64,000 nucleotides of DNA. It comes from Prillingera fragicola. Lineage: Eukaryota > Basidiomycota > Tremellomycetes > Trichosporonales > Trichosporonaceae. Below the pieces are notes generated by a model. It was not told where the DNA came from and searched no databases. It worked only from the letters and a program-made list of their open reading frames with translations. Shown in pieces: positions 10,494 to 22,125 of this stretch. The translations under genes were made by a program, and so were the position numbers. Positions within the stretch are counted from its first letter, which is position 1. Every line of letters begins with the position of its first letter. Where the stretch lies: positions 3,906,001 through 3,970,000 of the forward strand of contig BEDY01000001.1 in NCBI GenBank assembly GCA_002335605.1, written 5' to 3'.

Positions 10494-10971
10494 GTACCCC
10501 ACGCCCCATGTCGTGGTCCAAATCCAGAGCGAGTGGCCTGGCTCGTTCCAGCTCGTCAGCACCACCCACTCTCAGCTGGCAGACATCACCGGCCACGGTC
10601 GTCGCGGCAACATGGAGCAGTGGGACTCTACAGCCTGGCTAGGCCGCAGGGAGTCGATGGTCTGCCCTAATGGCGCCGGGTCGCCTTCCTTTGCCAAGTT
10701 GGACAAGCCGCTTAGCCGGTTGGACCTTGGGTACTATGACAAGTACACCGCCAAAGCCGCGGGGATGAGCATGGACTTTTACAAGCGGGACGACGGGGGT
10801 ATGGACGGATACTGGAACAATGGCGACGGCAAGCTCATCGCCCGCTGCCTCAAGCTCGACCATCATGTGGGCACCGATGTGTGCCGTGAAGAGGGCTTTG
10901 GTTTGCTCTGGAGTGACAGCTGGACATCACACTTTGACTGTTGGATTCTGGACGACACGAACCTCGAGTAG
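10494..10971 (+). CDS. Tandem Trp-rich small protein, copy 1 (5' end unresolved)
   Basis: The conserved core reads EWPGSFQLVSTTHSQL, then MEQWDSTAWLGRRESMVCP, YYDKYTAKAAGMSMDFYKRD, MDGYWNNGDGKLIARC and FDCWILDDTNLE, ending at TAG 10971. It aligns along its length with the intact copy at 13289-13780 and with the decayed copy at 11632-12164. No ATG lies in the core frame before it (a stop is at 10405-10407), so an upstream exon joined at the acceptor CTCTAG/G (10493/10494) is likely, but I could not place it. No signal peptide or known domain is visible. The conserved positions are Trp, Asp and Cys spaced like a small beta-sheet protein; the function is unknown. Confidence 0.6.
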
Positions 10972-11486
10972 AGGGCTGGGTCATGCACATGTAGCATAGT
11001 TTGCAGCCTGTCCAGTGGTACTATAAGCATGTCAAGGGGCTTCGAACGTGTCTGGCGCGTTTGTGGTCTTCTTGTCACCTGTCGTCACTACCTGTGTATT
11101 CGTTCTCTCTCCTGGACACCGGCGTCCACAGTGTATTGTTTAGGAGAAGTACCCAGCCAGCTTGCAGGAAACATTGCTCAGCGGGGTGATTGTATCATGA
11201 TGCCGACATGTGACTGTAAATGCCGTTTAGTCTCCGAGGCATGCCTGCCCAGCATCGAAGCTTTGCTGGCAACAGGCCACAGGTGCCGACACCGACGGTC
11301 CACTCTAGGGAACGAACCTTCACTGCAGGCATGCACTGGATGCTTGGCGTGTGCTAATAGTGGACAAGACAGCTGTAACGCGAGACATTGACCCGAGACA
11401 CATCGGCGGCTTGTGAGCGCTTCTATAATCAAACGCCGCGACGCGTCTTTCTGCTTGTGTTCGCGAAAAGCTCGACCTTGCAGATG

Positions 11487-11494
11487 ATATATAA
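11487..11494 (+). promoter_or_regulatory. TATA box upstream of family copy 2
   Basis: TATATAAG lies about 140 bp before the ATG at 11632. The intact copy at 13289 has a TATA box at the same distance, which suggests the promoter was duplicated along with the gene. Confidence 0.55.
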
Positions 11495-11631
11495 GGAAGG
11501 TTAGCAGGGTGGCCCAAGCCTTTTAACACTACACGCCCCTCCTTGGCCAGCTGCACAACTACCACTGTATACGTCACTGCACCACGTTTGCCACAATGCC
11601 TTTCCCCATCCTACAGCATTAGATCATCAGC

Positions 11632-12164
11632 ATGGGTGGTTCCTCGTCGATAGAGAACTGGGTCGGCGTCCAGAATCGCGGAGAATGGCCCAGGAATTGC
11701 AGCTCGTCGCCAACCTTCACACGCAGCTTGACTCTACCAGAGGCCAGCATGAGGGCAACGATGGCATGCACCACGACGACTCGATCGTGTGCATAGGCGC
11801 CACAGACAAGATGAAGTGTCCTGTTGCCGAGCTCGACCCCCCGCGATCACGACAGTGGACACCTACTGAATGGGTTAGAAGGTGTAAACGGATACCACAA
11901 GTATACCGCCAAAGCCGCCGGCGTCAGCATGGACCTTTACTGTACCACTGGGATCACGACGACGGCTGGACGGCTACTGGAACAATGGCGACGGCAAGCT
12001 CATCGCGCGCTGTGTTAAAGTGCATGTGTCCAAGGTCATGTGCGTGGGGCCTGTCCGCATCTACACCGACACCTGGACGTCCGAGTACGACTGCTGGCTT
12101 CTGGACGACACGAACCTCAATAGTATGGGCAAAGAAGCAGGACGCGAATGGGGACTCGGGTTAA
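11632..12164 (+). pseudogene. Tandem Trp-rich small protein, copy 2 (decayed)
   Basis: Starts MGGSSSIENWVGVQNRGEWP in frame with the ATG at 11632. The family core then moves between frames. QELQLVANLHTQL and later ATDKMKCPVAE are in the frame entered near 11685. GYHKYTAKAAGVSMDLY is in a second frame near 11896. VRIYTDTWTSEYDCWLLDDTNLN returns in another frame near 12050-12120. At least two indels are needed to explain this, and no set of introns restores one frame. It sits between two better preserved copies, all on the + strand. Confidence 0.65.
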
Positions 12165-12261
12165 TGCCATTTTATCTCCACACACCTTCGGGTGATCCTG
12201 AACGAGCGCGTCGCACATGGCACAATGTATAATGTCCCTTCTGGTGGGTACTAACTCAATC

Positions 12262-12350
12262 GACCAGACTGTACCTGTATACCAGTACCTGTACATGCAC
12301 ATGCTGTGCAGTGCCTGTACATCATGCTGCACTGTACCTGCACTGGTGGG
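12262..12350. repeat. TGTAC-rich palindromic stretch
   Basis: A cluster of alternating CTGTACC, GTACCTGTAC, CATGCACATG and GTACATCATG words, several self-complementary, lies between the decayed and intact family copies. It could fold into nested hairpins. It may instead mark a transcript end. Confidence 0.5.
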
Positions 12351-12589
12351 CTACACTGCTGACCCCTGTCACCTGAGTTGGTAGCATCGAACTATCAACT
12401 ACTGGTCCTCACTGCCAGTGGCCATGTGGGTGGTGCCTACTCCCCTGGTGGCATCTTCCCTGAAAAAATTGTTTGGCATCTGTATGTCTGCCTCGTTCGC
12501 CGGAACTGCAGTTTGAGCAGCAAGAGCCTCGTTTCAACACTCTGATACACTCTATTCCAGCCCCACTACAGTGCATTTCATTTCCTGAA

Positions 12590-13122
12590 ATCGATTTGTC
12601 GGAACGTCAACACTCAGGACAGCATCCACTCCCACATGGCAGTAGTACAAACCGTATTTGGGAAGCTCCTGCCTGACGCACCCTCCATTATGGCCAGACG
12701 ATCTCCTCCAAACCCCGGTGCGTTTCGTCTCCATTGATCGTATCGTCAACGCTTCTCACTGTCTCATCCCTGGCAGTAGTATAAACGTCTTGGCATGCTT
12801 GGAGGAGACTGCCGCGCCGTCCATCATGGCCAAGCGCTCTCCTCCAAACCCCGACGCGTTTCACGTTCACTGATCGTATCGTCAAGGCCTCTCACTGTCT
12901 GACAACCCTCGCAGTAGTACACACCTCATTGACAAGTGTGATAGGAGACTTGGAAGCACTCCATCATGGTGAGACGCTCTCCTCCAAACGCCGTTGCGTT
13001 TCGTCTTCTTAGATCGTATCGCCAACGCCCCTCACTGTCTCATAACCCCGGCAGTATGACTAACCTCATTGACATGTTTGCAGGGGACTGGTACACACTC
13101 CTTGATGGCTTGGCGCTGAGCA
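12590..13122. repeat. About 137-bp tandem repeat, 3 full units plus partial ends
   Basis: Units start near 12636, 12772, 12910 and 13050 (the last partial), with a partial unit before the first. Each carries GGCAGTAGTA..., then CATCATGG-(C/G)AG-CGCTCTCCTCC, then (G)CGTTTC-(A/G)T-CTTC...GATCGTATCG and CAACGCCTCTCACTGTCTCA. Divergence between units is roughly 15-25 percent by eye. The array ends about 30 bp before the TATA box of the intact family copy. No long frame spans it. Confidence 0.8.
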
Positions 13123-13148
13123 CATGTACCCTGTGACGCGACGAGTGC

Positions 13149-13155
13149 TATAAAA
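13149..13155 (+). promoter_or_regulatory. TATA box of family copy 3
   Basis: TATAAAA lies 134 bp before the ATG at 13289, immediately downstream of the tandem repeat array. Spacing matches the TATA-to-ATG distance of copy 2. Confidence 0.6.
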
Positions 13156-13288
13156 GATAGGTGGATGAATGGCAGATACTTAACTTCACGACATCTTCAA
13201 TTCGCTCTCCAGCATCTCTTCACTCGGGTTCACGACACCTTCTTGCTCTTTCGGCAACTACATCCACATCCACATCGCCACCGACAAA

Positions 13289-13780
13289 ATGGGCCAGTCT
13301 GTTTCAACCGCTTCTCTTTCAACCGCTCCTGCACCCGCTATGAGGCTTCTTGACGTGACCAACCACGCAGAGTGGCCTCAGCAGTTTCAACTCGTCAGCC
13401 GAGGACACGCTAACCACGGGGGCATGGAGAAGATGGACTCCATTTTGTGGATTGGTGGCCAAGACGCAATGCGCTGCCCCACGCCGCCAGGTGAGGGCAA
13501 ATGGCCCATGTTCGGCGACGTCAAGCCTAAGCTCAATGGCTGGTACTATGACAGCGACCACTTCACTGGTGCGGCCGGCAAAAGCGGTAAGGAAGTCAGG
13601 ATGGACTTCTACAAAGACCATAATGGCGGGCTTCTCAACGGATACTGGAGCGGCGGAGACGGCACTGTTGTTGCGCACTGCAACAGCGTCCACGTTGCGA
13701 CAGAGATGTGTCTCGGCTATGCGATGATCTATAACGACATTTTTACCTCCAAGTGGGACTGCTGGCTGAACGGCAACTAG
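13289..13780 (+). CDS. Tandem Trp-rich small protein, copy 3 (intact)
   Basis: A single-exon frame of 163 residues starting MGQSVSTASLSTAPAPAMRL. The conserved core runs from about residue 33: EWPQQFQLVSRGHANHGGM, then MDSILWIGGQDAMRCP, LNGWYYDSDHFTGAAGKSGK, RMDFYKDHNGGLLNGYWSGG and SKWDCWLNGN at the C-terminus. It has a clear TATA box, a fitting leader and no internal disruption, so it is probably expressed. No signal peptide, transmembrane segment or known motif is visible. Its two relatives lie upstream on the same strand. The protein looks like a compact soluble fold rich in Trp, Gly and Asp. I do not recognise it. Confidence 0.78.
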   Translation: MGQSVSTASLSTAPAPAMRLLDVTNHAEWPQQFQLVSRGHANHGGMEKMDSILWIGGQDAMRCPTPPGEGKWPMFGDVKPKLNGWYYDSDHFTGAAGKSGKEVRMDFYKDHNGGLLNGYWSGGDGTVVAHCNSVHVATEMCLGYAMIYNDIFTSKWDCWLNGN

Positions 13781-16700
13781 AGGGCGACCGCTAGACGACG
13801 GCTGCAGCTGCGTGAGAGCGCTGTGGCTACGTTTCCCCCTTCCCAGCTTGTCGAGTCTTGAATGTACACTGTCCATACCCTGAAATGAAACGATGCCTGT
13901 AGCTCAACGATCCGGAATGGTTGATTCATTGGGTGCATAGCGGAGCACTAGGTATTCGCGTTGAGCGGCGTGCTCTGAAGGGACTGCCCGGATATACTAC
14001 TCGGATATCCAAGGCAGCGGATGTAGAGGACACAATTCGCACCATGACATGAGCATACTGTAAGTGTGGGGTGCATCGCCGTACGGGTGCATGTCACATT
14101 GTGGGCCTCACAGCATGTCTGCATACGAGCTTATCACTAGACTGGTCCTATGCGGGGCTACGTTGGTGTTGTCCAGCATAACATCCTCCTTACGTCCCTT
14201 TGTGCCTCCAGGTTTTATCATTAACCACCGTAACCTTATACGCTTGCCACGCGGCTGTTGGTACAGGACCGCGTTCCCGTGGTATAGGATCAGGTTTCCA
14301 GGCCTCGACATGGCTTTCGCAGCTCGCAGATCATAACTTGAGCAGTGGCGACGAGGAATCGGCAAGGGAACTAGCCGAAGCATTTAACGCCACTTAGTCT
14401 CCGAAGCAGGACGGTGTTCTTGGCTACACCGGCCCACCACCATGCAGGAACATTGCCTGGCGTCGGCCTGGCCATGGACATGGGTATCGCATACTAGACT
14501 TGCAGCCAAGCAGAGCCAACACATGACCGTTCCGAGCCGCTGCGACAAGCAGCTGACATCAAGCGCCTCCCACACTGGATCTGCGGTTTGGGTCACAAAT
14601 TGGGTCGGGAGCGGCGTTGAGGCCCCTCCGCCCGAGGCATGCGGATGACGGAGGGACAGGGACAAGTGGGCTTGCCGACGAGGACTGTACGCTCCAACAT
14701 GTCCAGAGCGAGCTTTTTCTGGCATGCATGTGGCGCTAATCGCTTGTTTTTCTGCATAGTCGTAGCCGAGCCCGAGCGCGATGCATGGCATGCAGGTGTG
14801 TGGCGAATCAAGGGCAGGAGCAGGTACATGGGAAAATGTGCTGGGGAGCATCGAAGCTAAGCGGTCAGCGTATGGTGAATCACCAATAACGATATGCATG
14901 TACCCACCAAAATGACAAAGGCGCTTGGAGTGTACTGTTCAAACAGCGGACATGCGCAAAGCTCTTGAAAGACGAGCGGATTTGTGCAGAAAACCGGAAG
15001 AACGTGGTCACGGACGGTGTTTTGTAAGAGCTAGGGCTTGTCCTACAGTCGTCAGTTCAATCATCATGCATTGCTCACTGCGAAGCGTTTCCAGTATCCC
15101 CTACAATCAGAAGTTAAACCAGAGCTTGAACCAGAGAAATTTCTGCGAAGACCAGACAGGCGAGTCAAATGTGGGAGGAAAAGAATAGCATTGCCGTTGG
15201 TCCGCGAGTCTTCACCGTGAGAGCGAACGTGTCTGCAACCTGTGGGCGTCAGCACGCTCTCGCAGATAGAGCATTACAGTTCCCAGACCCAAGAACCCAG
15301 CCATGAGCAGGAAAGTGTGAGCAATAACTCGGCAAACTGTGAAACACACGTCGATTTTGCTCGTTTTTCGCATCTGGCCTGGCTTGGGGCTGGCCGACTT
15401 CGAGACACACCTCACTAAATCAGCAATGCCTTTGAGGTAAAACTCACTTCCAGGTTTTAAAGGAAGCGATACACGCCTGGTGCGCTCAGCGAGCACTCCG
15501 CTTGTGTTGGCACTCTCTCGTGTCCTGAGGCCGCCAACAGCGATTCTGCGATTCCCTTCGTGTTAAAACTCGTATCACCCATCGTTTGCAGTGTCGCCTC
15601 AACTCAAACATGCGTGGCTAAATTATGGCCTGAAAAGGCGACAAAACCGTGAATAGTGAGAGATGTGATCTCAACGTGCAAGACGACGTCAACGTCGTGA
15701 TCTTAGAATAGCGAGGAATGGCGAGGAAATGCCAAACGTGTCCGAGAGGCTCGAGCTACTCCAAACAGTGGCTTGAAGTACCGTTGCATGGTTGCATGAG
15801 GCGTAAAATAGAAAGTCGATCCTGAGTGTGAGCAAGGTATCTCATCTGGTCAGCACAGGCGGGCCACAGCCGTCTCCAGGCATCGACATCCACGCCTGTA
15901 AGCGGCCACACCGCTCTCCTCGTGCTGCTCAACGTCGGTCCACCTTCATCTCCAACCTGTGCATCAAGATGCACGTTTGAAAAAATGCTCAGTCCCAGAA
16001 ACCCGTGGGAACCCGAGAACCACCTCCTCGCACCCCAGCGCACAACTCACCACGACATCTTTAGCCACAAACACGCCGCCACGAGCACATCGTGCCATTC
16101 TGGTGCACCCTGGACAATATCAGCGCGGCCCGGTGTTGCAAACACTCACCTCCAGTGCGCTCCCTCCTGACGTTTCCAGGTTCCAAAGGCTGTCGTGTCG
16201 CCGTGTGGCAAAAGTGGGTCTGGGATGAGCAGCTCGGTTATTCAGTGGCGCATTGGTTGTTGCCCAAGGAACGCGCACTGAATTACATTCCTGTCCCCTG
16301 AGGGGCATGTATGTGGCCGCCCGGGGGTGTGTTGTTGGGATTGGATATGTTTGGTGGGTCACCGGTGTTGAGGTTGTTTACTGGATTGGGACGTCGGTTG
16401 GGGGCGGAATGGTGGGCGGGCGGGGGGGATGTGGCGGGTGTTTGTGCGGACGTGTTTGGTGTGGGTAGGCTTGTTTTGGGGATGCATTGGTGCTAATTTT
16501 GGGCTTTGCTGGGTACGTTGGGGTCGATGTCGAACGCGTTTTCATGCGTTGGCTAGATCTGTGCATGAGTGAAAGAGTTGTTGGTCGAGTTCAGTGGCGA
16601 TCAGTTCAGCGGGCTTGTCTCGGTGTTGTTTCTGGCTCAAGTCTGCTCTGTTGATCTGAGCATGCATACATCGTTCTGCACTTGATACTACTTCTGATGC

Positions 16701-16810
16701 CGGCGTAGCCACGCCCACCATGACACACCACTGTGATGAAAGGAAATATACTAGTCGTCGCCGTCCTCGTTCTCGTCCTCGTTGATTTTTTGTGTTTGAA
16801 GCCGACTCGC
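13781..16810. other. Three-kilobase gene-poor stretch
   Basis: Open frames up to about 170 codons occur on both strands, but overlapping frames are equally long and none shows a start context plus splice signals or a domain. A 94-codon minus-strand frame at 15212-15496 includes one hydrophobic segment and was not accepted. The right end (15.9-16.8 kb) includes a GT-rich stretch near 16310-16460. Confidence 0.5.
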
Positions 16811-17690
16811 CTAGTCCTCCTTGGAGAGGGCAATGGGCGAGATGACAAAGATGCCGGGGACAAGGTCCGGGGTGAGGTAACCGGCGAGAGCAGCCCATGC
16901 ACCGCAAATGGCGGCACCGAGGGAGAAGACACCGCCGGCGATGCGAATGCTGTCGTTGCCAGTGAGGCTGGTGATGCCGATGAAGAGGAAGGCGAGGAAG
17001 ACAAAGATGAGGGTGACGAGAATGGCAACCGACGAGCGGAGGGCGGCAATGACAAAGATCAAGTCGATGCAGGCCCAGACAACCATAAAGACGCCGACGG
17101 CCTGGTTAAATTCGGGGCTAATGACACCCTCCTTGTCGGTGAAGCCTGCCATGACACCGAAAGCGGGCAGGAAGATGGCCGAGTACGACATGCCGAAACC
17201 ACCAAAGGCAACGAAGATGGTAGCCGAAAAGGTGTTTCCGATAAACATCTCAAACCAGCCGACGAGCGTCTGAGTGATACCGGCAAAGAGAATGAGGGAG
17301 GGAATGGCGACAAGGGGCGACTTAATGCCACGAACTGGAAAACAAAGTTAGCCCACCATTCTGTTCAAGCAGTCACGCGACGCGAGCGAGCGCTATGCCG
17401 TCACTGCCACTTGGCAGTGTTCGACGGTGGGCTGGCTGGCGTGCGACAAGCTACTCACCCTGGAGAGTGAAGAGACCAACGAGCATGAAGCAGACGACAA
17501 AGGCAATGAGACCGACGGGCACCGGGTTACCGTACTTGCGGTGCTGGACAGTGATACCGGGCTGCGAGTAGTCGGCGGGGTGGCCACCGGGGGTGATGGT
17601 GCGCTCAATGTGGCGGGGGTGACCCTTCTCGACATCGAGGCCGGCACCGGTGTAGACGGGTGCCGAGTGCTCAGAGGGGGAGGACGACAT
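16811..17690 (-). CDS. GPR1/FUN34/YaaH family acetate transporter, paralogue 1
   Basis: Exon 1 (17459-17690) and exon 2 (16811-17334) make 251 residues. The N-terminal tail has RTITPGGHPADYSQPGITVQHRKYGNPVPVGL, which contains the family signature NPVPVGL, followed by six hydrophobic segments (FVVCFMLVGLFTL, LVAIPSLILFAGITQTLVGW, TIFVAFGGFGMSYSAIFLPAFG and three more). The family (yeast Ady2/Ato, YaaH) moves acetate or ammonium across the plasma membrane. The intron splits the codon after LQ in phase 1, at the same place as in the paralogue at 33183-34079. The protein ends ALSKED. Expression of such genes is usually acetate-induced and glucose-repressed; no specific site was identified here. 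Confidence 0.92.
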
Positions 17691-19430
17691 TGCTGAGAGT
17701 GGTGCGGGGGTGTTGGGTGGAGTGGGTAGGGCGAGGGTCGGTGGCTCGAAGCGGTTCTGGAGGAAGCTGGAAAAGAACTGATCAGCGGGGCCAAGAGCTG
17801 CCCTTTATGTAGGCATCGGGGACGGCTGGGTTTGCATTTGTACATCCAGTGGAGGGGTCAGGAGCAGGAGCTGCAAAGCCAAGCAAGACCGCTCGATCTC
17901 GTCAGCCCACATACGAGTGGCTGAGATGATCACCCATGGATGGTGGGTGTTGCAACAGAGTGCGGGGCCAGGCACCCGACCCGACCTGCCCCGCACGAGC
18001 TGGCGTGCCTGATCTCCCTGAACGGCGATGGTGGTGACACCGGCGTCTCCTGTAGCGACTTGCTGCCTTTTTCTTTCCGACCCGACCTTTTTCTCTGTCG
18101 CACGTGAGCAGGCCAACCCGTGTCCACATGCCCACACAAGTCTGTAACCGAATCCCAGCCGAGTCGGCGCGCCGTGCCCGGTGTTGGGATACCGTACCAC
18201 TTGCCGCAAGTCTGCGCCGTTCACTCGGCAGTATCAGCTTGCATCTCATCGAGCAAAAGCGAGCAAACGGTCATCCACGTCGCAGCAGTGCTTCATCCGC
18301 GTGGGGCAACCGCTCACCCGAGAGCACGACTAGCGCAACGGTGAATGACACCGACCTCGAGCGCCCTGTCACCGGCGCTCTCGCCCTCGTGCGTCTCGTC
18401 CTTGCCCGGCCACGGTCAGGTCAGTCCCAACAGGCTAATTTATCACCACCCCCGCCCATCTGCGCCAATCACGCAGAGCACTGCATCGGAAGGCGGCGCC
18501 TGGGAAACGCAAGACCGGTGATGAGCCCCGGCGAACAGCGCCCGAGATGCTGTAAAGAGTGGGTTGGGAGACTGGAATATGCCGACCTGCGGGCGTCGCA
18601 CTGTGGTGTACGGTGGGTCCTGCACATCGGCTACCCGGCTTCCATGTGCCGGTGCTCTCATACAGGAGGAAGAGGAGGAGCAGTACTGAGCGGAGGTTGC
18701 GTGCCGAGCCGGCACAGCCAGGCCAAAGAAATGAGAAGAGGAATCGACAGGCACGGTACCTCCCCACTCGATCGCGGGGCCCGCACTACTTCCCTTTTTG
18801 CTCGTTCCGACAGCCCGTGTGGCGCCAGAACGAGCAGCACCTGAACGACATCCTTCAGTCTGGGCCAGCAGCTCGCAGCTCGCCTTGCTGCCGCCCCACT
18901 TACGACTGTTAGAGTTTTTCTATTACTGGGAACCCACTGCTCGGCAAGGGCTTACCGGTGGGCCTGCAATCGCATGCTAGGTGACACGGCGCCGGGACAG
19001 AGCGATAGTCACCTCTGAACACCGATGTTCCCACGTAAACCACGGGCACCATTGCTCTCCACGCACGCCATCTGCCCGATCCAGCAAGCCGTGCGGAGGT
19101 GCGGTTCCGGTATCCTTGCGTGTCCTGGACGCTGGGTGCTTCAATCTATGTGATCACGCGCTCTGGGTTCGGTACGACTGCATATCTTGCATACTCTCCT
19201 CGCCATGTGACCAGCTTGACCGGAGCGACGCCTCCGACATGTGCTGTTACGACCGACTCGACCGATCCGTTTTACAACTGTGGGACAAGCGCTGCCCCGC
19301 CATCCGAGTTTCCAATGACGTTCCAATACAATCTCGTGTCGTCAGCGGGTAGTCACATGCAAGACGGCAAGGTGGGTTCTCGGAGCCCTGCCTCCGGAGA
19401 GCGACAATATACGGCCTCCATCGCTGGGAC
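17691..19430. other. Spacer between acetate transporter and transcription factor gene
   Basis: Contains the promoter of the transporter on its left side and the 3' flank of the transcription factor on its right. A 246-codon frame at 18104-18844 on the + strand is Arg/Ser-rich, overlaps equally open frames on the other strand and has no domain, so I do not call it a gene. Confidence 0.5.
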
Positions 19431-22125
19431 TCACAGAGTTTGAATGAGCGGATCGGTAATAGACATTTGTTCAGAGGATGCCGTCTGCGGCGCCGGATCC
19501 TCAAAGCCGAGCATGAGTCCTGTGTCAAACGCAGACGCAGACGTGACTGGATATCCAGTCGTGGTGGCATCGGGCCCCGCCCAGCCGCCCCAGCCACCGC
19601 CAATGTTATACGGCACCTCCTGGGCTGCTGTGGCTACATTGGCCGTAGCGGCCGGTGGCGCCCCGCTGTACAGGTCAGTGATCGGAGCGTCACTTGGTAC
19701 GCACGTTCCGAGGAGCATGTCGAGGATTGGATTGCTGGCGTCGCTGCCTGGCGTGAGCTTTGGCGAGTGCGACAGTCGGTCCTTGAGCCGAGACAACATG
19801 GGGAGCGCTCGCCGCGCAAAGCCAGAGTACTCTGACATTTGCTTCATGAGATCGCACGATGCCTGGAAATCGGCACGGACATCGTCGGCCATCATGCTGT
19901 GAGGCACCCGGCTGATTACCGTGTATTGGATAACCGCCGCCGTATATGCGTGGACTGTGGGTTAGTCACAACGTCTCGCTTGGCGCGGTCATGGCAGGCG
20001 CTTACAGATAAAGTACCACCAGTTGCTTCCGAGAGTCAGTAAACAATCACAACACCCTTGCCCACTTGCACTCACTATGCTGCGGTAGAGTGACGCCGTA
20101 ACAGCGACGAAACCAGGCGCGTGTGTTTACGCGCCGAGAGTACGCAAGTGGTACTGTGGAATGAGCACGCAGTCCACGTGAGCGGTATGACTCACAATGA
20201 AAGCGCCCACGGGCCCAGCATTGGCTCGGCACCGGTGTTAACAGACTTGAAGAACCAGGGTCGGTGAAGCACTCCCCCGTCAGCCATTCGTCACCCTGGG
20301 GTCACTCACTCAACAGGCCCTTGTTGAAGAACATGGTCGCAGAATGCTGCTGCACAACAAACCTTGTCGCCAACCCAGTCCACGCATTGTCACCTATATC
20401 CGACCACTTGATCCACGCCGGTGCCGCAGCCTCGACGGCGCGCAGGTCGGTATCGAGCTTCACAATCTCGGAGTAGTCGGGAAGCTCCGAGCTCGCAAGG
20501 TAGTCGGCAACCTTCATAAACTGGTACGCCAGGTTGTACTTGAACACGTGAAAGACCGAGTCGTGCGGCACGGCGCCCCCGTCCGGCGGGTAGTTTGGTC
20601 GGGGAGCGTCTATCAACTGAATCGGCGTCGAGTATGGTCGTCCAAAGTTTAGCGATTGGCTGGCATAAGCTTGAGCACTCTTACAACACCACTCACAAGA
20701 CGTCGTACGTCAGGCACTCGTACCATAGCACTGAACGACGATCCCTCTGCTCTGCCGACAACCCCCACTCGGACGCATCTCGGTGGAGGCCTATCGAGCA
20801 TGCCGTGCGTACACACAAGCCCAGAATCTGCCACGCCGCCTTGGGACCTTCCGAGTGGCCGAGGTTGAAGAGATAAGACACCATCATGTGCAGTGCCTCG
20901 ACAGCTGCAAGCGAGTGCCGGACCATGAAATGACGCTCCTGGACACATAACAGTGCGGACGCGGCATTGAAGAATGGGGCCGTCTTGTTGATGTCCATGT
21001 TGAGAAACTTTAGCCCCAAAGCAAAGACCATGAGCACCGTCGCAAGGCGGTGAGGCGGGACATGATGAATACGCTGTTGCACGGTGTCGTAGCCCGAGTA
21101 AATCTCCTCCAGAGTGTGCTTGACCGCTTCGTGGTCGGTGGGACGGTACATCCACTCGCACTCGGCCATGTAGATGTCGTACAGTTTCATGGCATCCTCG
21201 ACAGGCGGAAAGAGCTCGTGCACAGTGGCCAGAATTGCCTTGTCAGTGGCCATGAAGGGAAAGTGCAGCGTCGCATGTGGGGCTTGGGACCCGTCCGGCG
21301 ACTGTGTGTCCGTGAGCGGAGGGTCTCTGAGCTGATGATAACGCGTACCTCTTCTTCTTCGCACACGAATAGAGACCCAGCACCCCGCCCGAGGTACTTT
21401 GCGCCTTCGCGGCCCATCTCAATGTGGCCTGTCCCTGGGCCACTGGCGGGGTCGAGGTGATTGTCATCACGCTCGTCTGGGCCGAGGTGTCCGACACCGT
21501 CAGGGGCGGGAGAGACTGCCGAGAACCCATAGTCCATTTCGTGATCCGTTTCGTCCTACACATGTCAGTCAGTGCATTCTCCAAAGCTCTTTGACGCCAA
21601 ACCCAGCACCAAGGACGTACCGCATGCTGAGAGCTCTGCGACCACACCTCCTTGCTGCCCTCGCCGCGGCCTCCGACGAGCCCGCCGTCGTGTCCCTGCA
21701 GCTGGCCAAGCCGAGCCCTCAGTTCGTCATTCTCCTTCTCAAGTCTGGCGATAGTAGCACGGTCCTTTGACGGCCTGTGTCGTTTAGTGTCAGAAACGTT
21801 GGCTCTGACAGGCAGCGTGTGCGCAGCGGTTCCAACTCACCGACCTGCAAGTGTTCCCAGCGGGCAAATCTTTTCACATCCGCGGCGCACGCAGCTGGTG
21901 CATGGCCATGAGCGGGAGCACTGATTGTATGTGAGTGACAGTCCTTGTCGGAAAATGTCGATGCATGGTGGCGATGTGGGGGGGGGGGAACAGTACCTTT
22001 AGCTTTAAGCGGACGCATTCCTTGCAGCTTGGCGGACCGTTTTTCCAGTTTACTTTTGGTTTTGTAGGATGCTTGTTGCGTGATGGACCACCTGCGAGCG
22101 GCTGCTCCTTGGTGTGTTCTGTCAT
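19431..22125 (-). CDS. Zn2Cys6 fungal-specific transcription factor
   Basis: Ten exons: 22125-21997, 21920-21841, 21774-21621, 21555-21349, 21301-20697, 20659-20310, 20271-20196, 20153-20076, 20025-20006 and 19954-19431. They total 740 residues. The binuclear zinc cluster is split by intron 1: Cys34 and Cys37 in exon 1, then Cys44, Cys50, Cys53 and Cys62 in exon 2 (CSRSWPCTSCVRRGCEKIC). A short coiled coil follows (IARLEKENDELRARLGQL). The middle homology region includes GLHRDASEW, RRSVLWYECLTYDV and SLNFGRPYSTP. The C-terminus is Gly/Trp/Ala-rich and probably disordered. It is a nuclear DNA-binding regulator whose target is not evident; it lies divergently next to the phosphatase gene (about 460 bp apart). 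The 20-nt exon 9 encodes NWWYFI. Confidence 0.9.

Noticed and set aside
14384..14899. 171-codon minus-strand frame
   Set aside because: Cys/His/Ser-rich with no start context, overlapped by other frames and no recognisable residues.
15212..15496. 94-codon minus frame with one hydrophobic segment (CRVIAHTFLLMAGFLGLG)
   Set aside because: One hydrophobic stretch is not enough evidence; no promoter, splice signals or relatives were seen.
18104..18844. 246-codon + strand frame
   Set aside because: Arg/Ser-rich, overlapped by equally long frames on the other strand, no domain, and lies in the promoter/3' flank of neighbours.
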